Source: Gemmatimonadaceae bacterium
GTDB taxonomy: Bacteria; Gemmatimonadota; Gemmatimonadetes; Gemmatimonadales; Gemmatimonadaceae
NCBI GenBank assembly: GCA_025928185.1
Contig: JAICKA010000002.1
Coordinates: 62,001 to 126,000 of the forward strand
Length of the DNA: 64,000 nt
Direction of reading: 5' to 3'
The notes below the pieces were generated by a model, which saw nothing but the letters and a program-made list of their open reading frames with translations, was not told where the DNA came from and searched no databases. This document shows positions 40,747-50,400 of the stretch, one piece after another; position 1 is the stretch's first letter, and the number at the start of each line of letters is the position of its first letter. Position numbers and translations under genes: made by a program.

Positions 40747-41483
40747 ACGCTAGAGCGCGTTCGGCGGGTCTAGTTTATCGTGCCGAATCGGGTTGGATGG
40801 ATGCGGGACGCGGATTTTGCGGAAATTGGCGAACGAGGCGCGAATCGGGTCCGCGTGGCGCAGGGAGCTCCGTGTGCCGGGTCAAGAACAACAACGACTT
40901 TGTGGGGCTGGCCTCCCGGCCAACGCCGCACTCCGCCCACTCTGCAAACCTTCATAGTCCGGTTGGGCTTTCGTAGCGCGAGAGACCATCGGGCCATGGG
41001 GCGGCGCTACCTCCCAGGGAGAGGAAAGGGGCTGCGGAGAACTGCGGAGCACTGCGGAAAGGCGCGGAGAGACGTCGGCGGGAGGCGTTGATGAATGATG
41101 AACAACTGCGCCGCACGTGAATCTCGAGATCCTCGGCGCGTTCTCAGAATTCAATGTCTGGTGGCCGATGACTTCCTCAACACCTCAGAATTGAAGGCCT
41201 CTCAGTCGTTTTTCGCGGTTCTCCGCAGTTCTCCGCAGTTCTCCGCAGCCCCGCGACTCTCTCACGAGCAATGACGCTGACCCAGTCCCAACAGGCTTGA
41301 ATCACGAAGGCACGGATCGAACGGATGAAGACCAAATGCTTTTGGCGTACGGCGCGAGAGACTCGGCGCCCAGTCGCGGCCAATCCGCGCCTCGTTCGCC
41401 GGTTTCCGCCCTTATCCGCGTCGCCAACTCAGTCCAGGTCGATTCGGTGCGCCTGCCTCGACCCGGCCAACGCGCTCTAGCGT
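40747..41483. repeat. ~740-bp non-coding element with terminal inverted repeats (copy A)
   Basis: 15-bp perfect outer TIRs ACGCTAGAGCGCGTT (40747-40761) / AACGCGCTCTAGCGT (41469-41483), extending imperfectly ~100 bp inward; inverted GCGGAGAACTGCGGAG / CTCCGCAGTTCTCCGC core. Confidence 0.8.
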
Positions 41484-41490
41484 CTCGGGG

Positions 41491-43200
41491 TTATGTCCGG
41501 AGTCCGCCGACCAGCTCACGCAGTTGCGTCGAGCCGGCGAGGAGGACGTTCGACGCCGACGTCATCTGCTCGCACGCCGCGCTCTGCTCCTGAGTGGAGG
41601 CATTGACCTGTTCGGCGGCGGCGGCGTGGCCCTCGGCCCGTTTGGCGATCGATTCGAGGCTGCTCGCCGCGCTCGTCACGGCGAACGCGTTCGCTTCCGC
41701 GGCGCCGGTCACGCCAACCGCGGCAACGCGCGTGCGTTCCGCGGCGTCAGTGATCGTACGGAGTGCGGTATCGATGTCGCGCGATACGCGCTCGATCTCA
41801 CTCACGCGGCCTGCGCTCGCTTCCATGGCGCGCGCGCTGCTCGTCACGCGCGTCGTGACCTGGCCGGTCATCGTGACGATATCGTCGGCCGCCTTCTGCG
41901 ATTGCTCGGCTAGCTTGCGCACTTCGTCGGCGACGACGGCAAAGCCGCGACCGGCGTCGCCGGCGCGCGCTGCTTCGATCGCGGCGTTCAGGGCGAGCAG
42001 GTTCGTTTGATCGGCAATCTGTCCCACCGACACGACGAATCGGCTGATGTCCGTTACTGTGCTGTTGAGCGCGCGGATCTCCTCCGCCGCGCGTTCGACG
42101 CTGTGCTTGACGTCGACGAGAATGCCCAGCGCGCGATCGACTTCCATGCGCTTGGCCTGCGCCGTGCCTTCGATGCTGCGCGCCAGATCGGTGACTTCGG
42201 CCGAGCGCTGCTTCACGCCATCCGCCGCTTCGCGGATCGCCTGGAGCGTGTCGTCGACGGTGCGCAGTTGCTGCACCTGCGACTCGGCGCCATGTGAGAC
42301 TTCCGTCATCGCACTCGCCATCTGGCTCGCCGACAGCGAGATCTGCTCCGACACGGACGCGAGATCGTGAGCCGAGCTGGAGACGTCTTCCGCGGTGCGT
42401 GCGGCGACGGCGACGATGCGCGAGAGCGACTCGCCGGTCTGATTCATCGCCGCGGCCAGAATGCTGAATTCGCCGGGCATTGCAGCAACCGCGCGACTCG
42501 AGAGATCGCCGGCGCTCAGTCGTTCGGCGTGGCGCACCAGCACGTCCAGCGGCTCGCCGATGTGTCGCACCGTGAACATCACGACGAGAATCCCGAGCAG
42601 CAGGGCCACGGTAATCAGGCTGATCAGCCAGGCCGAGCGCCGGCTCGTTTCGTCGGAGAGCGCGGATTTGGCGCGCGAAACGCTCTGCGCCTTGAGATTG
42701 CCCAACTGTTGAATGTCGCTCAACAGCGCGTCGACGTCGCCGCGGGCCTGGGCGGACACCTGTCGCGCCTGATCGATACGTCCAAGGTCGGCGAGGCGGT
42801 GCGCCAGCGCGTAGTCGACTTCCATCGCCGACAGCTTTCCGTCGATGGAGGCGATCGTCGCGACTTCCGTTGCTGACTGGCCCGGCCGGTTGTTCATCCG
42901 CTGCTGCACGTCATGCGCGGACCAGCCGTATTGATGAAATGCATCTTCCGCGGCCGAGTCACGCGTTTCGATGTACCGCGAGCCGGCCTCGATGGTCTTG
43001 GCGACGTCGGCGGAAAGCTGGCTCGTGAGCTGGGCCTGCGCCTGCACTTCGCTGAGCGACTGCGAGATCGTCGCCGACATGCCGGCGAACGCGCTCCGTG
43101 CGACGATGCCGGCGGCGAGCAGCAGCGCGACGAGCACCCCGAAGCCCAACCAGAGGCGAACACGAATCGTGTTCCACTGAAAACCATCGAGTTGGATCAT
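41491..43200 (-). CDS. Methyl-accepting chemotaxis protein
   Basis: Two TM segments, HAMP, signalling tip [39 protein letters not shown]. Confidence 0.95.
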   Translation of the reverse strand: MIQLDGFQWNTIRVRLWLGFGVLVALLLAAGIVARSAFAGMSATISQSLSEVQAQAQLTSQLSADVAKTIEAGSRYIETRDSAAEDAFHQYGWSAHDVQQRMNNRPGQSATEVATIASIDGKLSAMEVDYALAHRLADLGRIDQARQVSAQARGDVDALLSDIQQLGNLKAQSVSRAKSALSDETSRRSAWLISLITVALLLGILVVMFTVRHIGEPLDVLVRHAERLSAGDLSSRAVAAMPGEFSILAAAMNQTGESLSRIVAVAARTAEDVSSSAHDLASVSEQISLSASQMASAMTEVSHGAESQVQQLRTVDDTLQAIREAADGVKQRSAEVTDLARSIEGTAQAKRMEVDRALGILVDVKHSVERAAEEIRALNSTVTDISRFVVSVGQIADQTNLLALNAAIEAARAGDAGRGFAVVADEVRKLAEQSQKAADDIVTMTGQVTTRVTSSARAMEASAGRVSEIERVSRDIDTALRTITDAAERTRVAAVGVTGAAEANAFAVTSAASSLESIAKRAEGHAAAAEQVNASTQEQSAACEQMTSASNVLLAGSTQLRELVGGLRT

Positions 43201-44288
43201 TGCGAGCTCTCCACCTGCAGCAGGCCGTCGTGAACGCGGGTGATGACGACACCCTTGCCGATCGGATCGCCATCACTGCTGAATCGGATGTCGCCGGTCA
43301 CGCCGTGATACGCGGTTCCGCTCGCGTTTGCGAGGTAATCGCGAATCTTGATGCGGTCCGGTCCGACTTTGGTAACAGCGGCGGCCAGAAGCTTGGTCGC
43401 GTCGTACGCCAGCGCCGCGTTGCCGTCCGGAATGGCGTTGTACTTCTTGCGGTATGCGGCCACGAATGTTTGCACCTCGGGCCGCGGATCCTGCGCGCTG
43501 AACGGCGCGCCAACGTAGATGCCTTCGGCGAGTGGACTGGACGCGAGGGTCTGCCAGCCGTCGCCGCCGACCAGATCGGCCGAGAGCTGCTGGCGACGCG
43601 CTTCCTTGAGGAAAGCGAGGCCGGACTGGTCGGTGCCGGCGTAGAAGACCAGATCCGGTTGCTCCTTCTTGAACCAGCTCACGTAGGGTTCGAAGTTCTG
43701 GTCGGCGCCTTCGGCAATTGGATCGATGCTGATGATCTCGCCGGCGAAGCTGCGGCGGAAATTGTCGGCCAGCCCGCGGCCGTATGGATTGTTCTCGTAG
43801 AGCACCGCGGCGCGCCGGCGACCGAGCCGATTGGCGAACTGCGCGATGGTGATCGCGTTCACAGAGTCGCTCGTGATGACGCGAAACGCCCACGGCGAGA
43901 TGCCGGTCAGGCTCGGCGTGGTCGCGGTGGTCGCGACGGCGGCGAGGTGCTTGTCGTACACGTGTGCCGCCGAGACCATCGCGCCGGAATTCACATGTCC
44001 GACGACGGCGACGATTCGCGGATTGTCGACGAAGCGCTGTGCGACTGCACTGGCTTCGATGCCGCTGCCCGAATCGTTGGCGAACACGATTTCGAGATGT
44101 CGGCCGGCCCATGCGGGAGAGGCGTTGATCTCATCGAGTGCGAGCTCGATGCCTTTCTTGTTCGCGTCGCCGTAGACCTGGTCCCACGGGCCCGCGGCTC
44201 CGAAAGTGACGGTGCCAGTTCGCGCGTGCGAGCAGGCCGCGAGGGCGAGCGGCGCGAGAAGCGCGAAATATTTGCTCGAGACAGCCAT
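43197..44288 (-). CDS. Periplasmic branched-chain-amino-acid-type substrate-binding lipoprotein
   Basis: LAACSHA lipobox; Peripla_BP_6-like [42 protein letters not shown] overlap with the MCP gene. Confidence 0.87.
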   Translation of the reverse strand: MAVSSKYFALLAPLALAACSHARTGTVTFGAAGPWDQVYGDANKKGIELALDEINASPAWAGRHLEIVFANDSGSGIEASAVAQRFVDNPRIVAVVGHVNSGAMVSAAHVYDKHLAAVATTATTPSLTGISPWAFRVITSDSVNAITIAQFANRLGRRRAAVLYENNPYGRGLADNFRRSFAGEIISIDPIAEGADQNFEPYVSWFKKEQPDLVFYAGTDQSGLAFLKEARRQQLSADLVGGDGWQTLASSPLAEGIYVGAPFSAQDPRPEVQTFVAAYRKKYNAIPDGNAALAYDATKLLAAAVTKVGPDRIKIRDYLANASGTAYHGVTGDIRFSSDGDPIGKGVVITRVHDGLLQVESSQ

Positions 44289-44430
44289 CGTCCACCGGAG
44301 GCTGGATTGGAAGGGCCCGCGCTGCGTCGCCGGGCACTGGCAGGACGACACACGCGAGAGGGGTGTAACAGCGGCCGAACGATGGCACCCAACCTGCCCC
44401 CTGCACCGTCATTCATCGCGAGGACGGACG

Positions 44431-45921
44431 ATGCGCGTGCTGGTAACGGGGGGAACGGGCGTGGTGGGTACGTCGGCGGTGCGCGCGCTCGTTCGGCATG
44501 GACACTCGGTTCGCATTCTCAGCCGCCACGCTGGTCGTGAGGAACCGGGCTGGCCGCCGGGCGTTGAAGGATGGGTGGGCGACGTATCGAACGAGAAATC
44601 CATTCGTGGCAGCGCTAACGGTTGCGACGTCGTCTTGCATCTCGCGGGGATCGTCGAGGAGGCGCCGGGACGCACGTTCCAATCGGTGAACATCGATGGC
44701 ACGCGGTACATGGTGCTCGAGGCGCAGCGGTGCGGTGTTCGGAAGTTCGTGTACCTCTCCTCGCTCGGGGCCGAACGTGGGCAGTCGGCATATCACAAGT
44801 CGAAATACGTCGGCGAAGACGTTGTCCGTGCGTTCACCGGCGATTGGCTCGTCCTGCGCCCCGGCGCGGTCTATGGTCCGGGCGACGAGCACGTGTCCGT
44901 GCTGCTCCAGCTCGTCCGGACATTGCCGATCGTTCCCACGGTCGGGGACGGTGAGCAGCCTTTCCAGCCCATCTGGCACGAGGACCTGGCCGAAGCACTC
45001 GCGCTTGCGGTCGAGCGCGATGATCTGCGGTGCGCGACGTACGAGCTGGCCGGACCGGAGCAGACGTCGCAAAACGATCTTGTCGAGCGCTTCCGGGCGA
45101 TCACCGGACGGAGCGCCGTCCAAGGCACGGTGCCGGAGATGCTCGCGTCGTGGGGCGTGCGGGCATTGCAGGCCATCGGCATCGAGCCACCCATCTCGGA
45201 CGCGCAGGTCTCGATGCTCAGCGAAGGCAACGTGATTGATCCCGGCGGCCGCAACGCGTTGACCGACGTCTTCGGCATCGCGCCAACGCGGCTCGCCGAC
45301 GGACTGCAATGGCTCGCCGATGATCAGCCGGAGCAATTGCCGAACGACGGTGTCGGCGATCTTCGCCGCAAGCGATTCTGGGTCGATATGCGCGACGCTC
45401 GATTGGATGCCGAGCAGCTGTTCGAGTACCTGCGCGAGCACTTCGCCGAGTTGATGCCGTCGCTGGTGCAGGTAAAGGACGATCACGGCGCGATCGAGCC
45501 GCTCGAGGAAGGGCAGACGGTGACGATGGAGATTCCGGTTCGCGGGCAGATCCAGGTGCGCGTGGCCGAAGTGATGGACGGCCGCATGACCATGCTGACG
45601 CTGGCCGGCCATCCGCTCGCCGGGGCCGTCCGCTTTCTGGTGGAAGACGTGGATGGCGGGCTCCGTTTCGAGATTCAGGTCTACGAACGGTCGGCAACGA
45701 CGGTGGATGGCCTGGTGATGCGCACGATCGGATCGCGCCTGCAGCAAGGCGTGTGGACCGGCATGGCCGAGAATGTCGCGAAAGCTGCCGGCGGAATTGC
45801 GTCGCCAGTTCAATCCGAGGTAGCGACGCTCGACGACCGGGAGGCATCCGTCGTCCAGGACTGGGCCGCGGAGCTCAGCGGACAGCTCTCACGTAACGGG
45901 GCGTCCAGCGGCCGGAGCTGA
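44431..45921 (+). CDS. NDUFA9-like atypical SDR fused to a C-terminal ~150-aa domain (DUF1990/SRPBCC-like?)
   Basis: MRVLVTGGTGVVGTSAVRALVRHGHSVRILSR; C-terminal ITLTLAGHPLAGAVRF..GLRFEIQVYERSATTVD segment (domain name tentative). Confidence 0.75.
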   Translation: MRVLVTGGTGVVGTSAVRALVRHGHSVRILSRHAGREEPGWPPGVEGWVGDVSNEKSIRGSANGCDVVLHLAGIVEEAPGRTFQSVNIDGTRYMVLEAQRCGVRKFVYLSSLGAERGQSAYHKSKYVGEDVVRAFTGDWLVLRPGAVYGPGDEHVSVLLQLVRTLPIVPTVGDGEQPFQPIWHEDLAEALALAVERDDLRCATYELAGPEQTSQNDLVERFRAITGRSAVQGTVPEMLASWGVRALQAIGIEPPISDAQVSMLSEGNVIDPGGRNALTDVFGIAPTRLADGLQWLADDQPEQLPNDGVGDLRRKRFWVDMRDARLDAEQLFEYLREHFAELMPSLVQVKDDHGAIEPLEEGQTVTMEIPVRGQIQVRVAEVMDGRMTMLTLAGHPLAGAVRFLVEDVDGGLRFEIQVYERSATTVDGLVMRTIGSRLQQGVWTGMAENVAKAAGGIASPVQSEVATLDDREASVVQDWAAELSGQLSRNGASSGRS

Positions 45922-45966
45922 CGAGCGGCCCCGCTCAGTGATGCCGAAAACGCAACGTTGGCATCG

Positions 45967-46338
45967 TCACGATGCAGGGCTGATTGCGATTCGCGGAGGG
46001 TGCCGTAATGTCGCGTGAACCGTGCACAGCTCGGCCGCACGCTTCGCGGCATCGAGTCTCTTGGCGGGCAGCGACGGCCAGTTGAACCGCACGTCGAAGG
46101 TATCGATCCGGTGGGGGTCGTCGACGAAGGTCCACGAGACGTCCAACGTCAGGTCATCCGTCTGGAGTCCCGCCTGTTTGGCCCAGGCAAACATCACCGA
46201 AAAAGTACAGTATCCGAGCGCGCCGCCGATCATATGAAAGGGTGAATACGTCTGGTCCCCGGAACATGGCTCGATGATCATTGGTCCGGGGACGGGCTCC
46301 AGCCGAACGGCGTTTTCGGACAATAGCACGAGCTTCAC
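45967..46338 (-). CDS. OsmC-like protein
   Basis: 123 aa; SPFHMIGGALGYCTFSVMFAWAKQAGL, CTVHATLRHPP. Confidence 0.72.
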   Translation of the reverse strand: MKLVLLSENAVRLEPVPGPMIIEPCSGDQTYSPFHMIGGALGYCTFSVMFAWAKQAGLQTDDLTLDVSWTFVDDPHRIDTFDVRFNWPSLPAKRLDAAKRAAELCTVHATLRHPPRIAISPAS

Positions 46339-46540
46339 GGGCGCTCCTCCTGGTAGGCGCGCCGGTGCAAGCCCCGAGCCCCGATCCAGGGTGTTCCACC
46401 CCTGGAACGTTCCGTTCCACCACCCCTGCCGGGATTAAGCAGCGTGGGGCACAGCCGATAATCCGAGGTGCAGAGTGTTCTCGTCGCGGACGTGCGACAC
46501 CCATGCGCTGTACATCAATCAACTGCCGATGGAGGCTTTG

Positions 46541-47329
46541 ATGATCAAGGTAAGTAAAACCGTGTTGATTGCGCTCGTCGCGGGTTTGGCGGCGTGCAGC
46601 GACAGCACCGCACCGAATGCCCAGCATCAGGACCGATTTGACCGTTCGGGTCAGGGTTCGACGCAGGCATTGACGAGCAGCGATACCCTGCGGTTCGGTA
46701 TCACGATCGACCCGTCCCAGGTCACGCAATTCCCCCTGGGCGCCGGTAACTACATCATCTTTCCGGCGCACTCGCTCTGCGACCCGTACACGTCCACGTA
46801 CGGTGTAACGGAGTGGGACAACCCGTGCACGCCCGCGACCTCCAAGTTCACGGTCAACGTCAAGGGTTGGCTGGACGCGAGTGGCAATCCGCACCTCGAT
46901 TTCAGCCCGGGCGTCCGTTTCGTGCCCACGCTCGACCCGGCCGGCTGGGTGAACATGTCGTTCACCGACAGCTACGCCGCGCTGAATCCGTGGTACAACA
47001 TTCTGTACTGTCCCACGGTTGGCGAGAGCTGCATCAACGAAGCGTTGTCGGACCCGACGATGGCTACGGTCACTGATCCGCTCACGGGCCGTCTGACCCG
47101 CCGCGTCAAGCACTTCAGCGGGTACATGGTGGGCGCCGGTGATGCCCTCACCGACGGTGGCACGGATCTGTACACCCGCAGCTTCAATCTGTCAGCGAAA
47201 GGGCCGACTGCGGCCAGTTCGATGAACCGGTCCGCCAGGACCGGTGTGCGGGGAACGCAGTCAGGCGTGCTCGGCCGGCTCCATCAGGCCGCGCGCAAGG
47301 CTGCCGGCTATATGCTCGCTTCGGGCTGA
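46541..47329 (+). CDS. Uncharacterised lipoprotein
   Basis: MIKVSKTVLIALVAGLAACSDSTAPN lipobox. Confidence 0.75.
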   Translation: MIKVSKTVLIALVAGLAACSDSTAPNAQHQDRFDRSGQGSTQALTSSDTLRFGITIDPSQVTQFPLGAGNYIIFPAHSLCDPYTSTYGVTEWDNPCTPATSKFTVNVKGWLDASGNPHLDFSPGVRFVPTLDPAGWVNMSFTDSYAALNPWYNILYCPTVGESCINEALSDPTMATVTDPLTGRLTRRVKHFSGYMVGAGDALTDGGTDLYTRSFNLSAKGPTAASSMNRSARTGVRGTQSGVLGRLHQAARKAAGYMLASG

Positions 47330-47346
47330 TAGCTGCCGATACTACA

Positions 47347-47389
47347 GGGGGAGGCGTGCACGTCCGCACGCCTCCCCCTTTCGTTTTTC
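47347..47389 (+). terminator. Rho-independent terminator
   Basis: GGGGGAGGCGTGC-ACGTCC-GCACGCCTCCCCC + TTTCGTTTTTC. Confidence 0.88.
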
Positions 47390-47429
47390 TATTCGACCAC
47401 CCGACGTCGGGTGAGAGGTCCGAGCGACG

Positions 47430-50400
47430 ATGCAGCCCTCGGTCGACACACTGATCCAGCAGGCGCAGCTAGCGGAACGCGAAGGGCGGCGAGACGACGC
47501 TCGTTCGTTGTACGAGCGCGCACTCTATTCGCTCAAACGCTCGCAGGACGGCAAGCTCGCGTCGTCGCTGCTCCGCTGGATCGGTCGCACATATCAACTG
47601 GACGCGAACGCCGACGCGGCGCTCGACTGCCTCGAGGCCGCGATTGCGGTCGCCGAGCAGACGAACGACGGCGAGGCGGTTGGCCACGCGATCAACGTCC
47701 AGGCGATCGTGCACCAGCAACAGGGCGATCTCGATCGGGCCGAGGCGCTGTACCTCGAGGCGCGGAATCACGCGATCGACTCGGGCGAAACGCGCCTCGC
47801 GGCGATGACCGCGCAGAACCTCGGCGTGATCTCCGCCGTGCGCGGCGACCTCGAACGGACGCTTCGCTACTACCGCACCAGTCTCGTGTCCTACCGCACG
47901 CTCGGCGTCCCCAAGGACGTGCTGGGCGCGCTGAACAACATGGGCATGCTGTACACGGACCTCGAGCGGTGGGACGACGCGGTGAGCGCGTTCGAGGAAG
48001 CGATCCAGATTGCCGAAGCGCTCGGCGACATTCCGGCTCGAATTCTCCTCGAGGTCAACCGCGCCGAGCTCGAGATCGCGCGCGGCGAGTTTGCGGCCGC
48101 GCGCAAGGCGTGCGAGCTGGCGTCCTCGTTGTCCGCGCAGACGCAGGACGCGTTCGCGATCGGCGAAATCGAGAAGCATCTCGGTACCGTCGCGCGCGAG
48201 CTGGGCGAGCTGTCGGTGGCCGAGGAGCATCTCGATCGCGCGCAGAAGATCGCCGTCGAGCGCCGCGATCTGCTGCTGTCCGCGGAAACGGCGCGCGAGC
48301 ACGCGGAGCTGTGCCGCAAACAGGGTCGCCATCGCGACGCGTTGATGCACCTCAATCGCGGCCACCGCATCTTCACGCAGCTCAGCGCGAAGCGCGACCT
48401 GGCGGACATCGATCGTCGCAATGCGCGCCTCGAGCACTACTTCCTCGAAGCGGTCCGACACTGGAGCGCCTCGATTGAATCCAAGGATCGCTACACGCAG
48501 GGTCACTGCGAGCGTGTGGCCGATCTCGCCTGCGCGCTCGCCGTGCGCTCGGGCCTCGAGCAGCGCGAGCTGTTCTGGTTCCGTATCGGCGCGATCGTGC
48601 ACGACGTCGGCAAGCTGATCATCCCATCAGACATCCTGAATAAGCCGGGCAAGCTCGCGCCCGATGAGTGGGAGCTCGTCAAACGCCATCCGGTGGCCGG
48701 TGTGGAGATGCTGGCCGACATGGACTTTCCCGGCGACGTCGTGCCGATGGTGCGCTCACACCACGAGCGGTGGGACGGCCGCGGTTATCCGGATGCGCTC
48801 TCAGGCGAGCAGATCCCGCGCAGCGCCCGCATTCTCTGCGTCGCTGATGTCTACGATGCGCTGACGTCGAAGCGAAGCTACAAGGGCGCGCTCAGCCACG
48901 ACGCGGCAATGGACATCATGCGCGCCGATGTCGGTGGACAGTTCGATCCGGAATTGTTCAAGCATTTCGAGGACCTGATGCGCACCCGCACGCCATCGAT
49001 CCGGCAGCGTGCGGCGATCGAGAGCGCGGCGCCGGTGCGGATGCCGCAGCGCGAGCTGCACGTCACCGGTCCGGTGGACGACCTCACGGGTCTCGTGACG
49101 CGCGGACCGCTCATCGAAGCCGCGACGCGCATTCTCGCCGAGCGCGGGCCGTTCGCGACAGTGTCGCTGATGGTCATCGACGTCGACCATTTCAAGACTG
49201 TCAATGACTCGCACGGCCACTTGCAGGGCGACGCCGTGCTACGCGTCGTCGCCGGTACCTTGCGCGAGCTGGCGACGGCCACGGGCATCGTCGGCCGGTA
49301 CGCCGGCGACGAGTTCGTGATCCTGCTGCCGCACACAAATTTGGACGAAGCGCGCGAGCTGGCGGAGCGCATTCGCACGACGGTGCGCCGCGCGTCCGTG
49401 CCGCTGCGCGATCGTGCCGGTTCGATCTCGGTATCGCTCTCGGTAGGCGTCGCCGCCGCCCGCGCCGAGCACAAGGACTTCGAGTCGCTGTTCGCGACGA
49501 GTGACCGCGCGCTTTACGAAGCCAAGCGCCGCGGTCGTGATACCGTCGTCACGTCGGCTGACGTCGAGGAGGGTGCGCACGAGCCGGAGATCAACCTCAA
49601 GCAGTTCGTCGGCCGCGAAGAGGAGCTGCGCCGCCTGGTGCGCATCCTCGACGCGAGCATCGAAGACGGCCCGAGCGTAGTTGCGGTGACCGGCGAAGCC
49701 GGCGTCGGCAAGTCGACGCTCGTGCGACGCCTGGCGGGCGAGGTGCGCATGCGCGCCGGCTCGCTCGTCGCCGGCCGGTGCAGCGAAGCGGACGCCAAAC
49801 CGCCGTACGCGCCGTGGGCCGAAGTCATCACGGCGATTCATCAACTCGGCGTCGTGTGCCCGCGCGAATGGCGCGAGCTGCCACGCCTGGTCCCGGCGCT
49901 CTCCGAGTCGGCGGCTCCAGCCGATCCGAACGGAAATCGCTACGCGCTGTTCGACGAGATCGTGGCGTATTTGCGGCTCGCCGCGTCGGTCCGCCCGCTG
50001 GTGCTCGTGCTCGACGACATGCAGTGGTCCGACTCCGGAACGTGGGACGTGCTCGAGCACGTGATGGATCAGCTCGAGCGCGATCGCGTGCTCATCTGCC
50101 TCACGCTGCGCGCGGAAGACACGCGCGGCGCGGTGCTCGAGCGCCGCCACCGGCTGGTGCGCGACGAGCGCTTTCACGAGATCCAGCTCTCGCGGCTCAA
50201 TCCGAGCGAGCTGCGCACGTGGCTGTCCAGCGTGTTCGGCGCGGACGCGACGCGCGAGCTGGAGGAGTACCTCCTTCGCTACTCCGAGGGCAATCCGCTG
50301 CTCGCCACGCAGCTCGTGCGCATGCTGCACGAGGACGGCGTCGTGCGATATGAGCACAGCAAGTGGACGCTGCGCTCGGAACGTGACAACAATCTTCCGT

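Noticed and set aside
40747-41483. Insertion sequence
   Set aside because: TIRs are present but no transposase ORF; called a non-autonomous/non-coding repeat instead.
40780-41593. Small ORFs (40780..41091, 40882..41154, 41297..41593) in the metB-MCP gap
   Set aside because: No recognisable motifs; they lie in the inverted-repeat element and the reading frame is not preserved in copy B.
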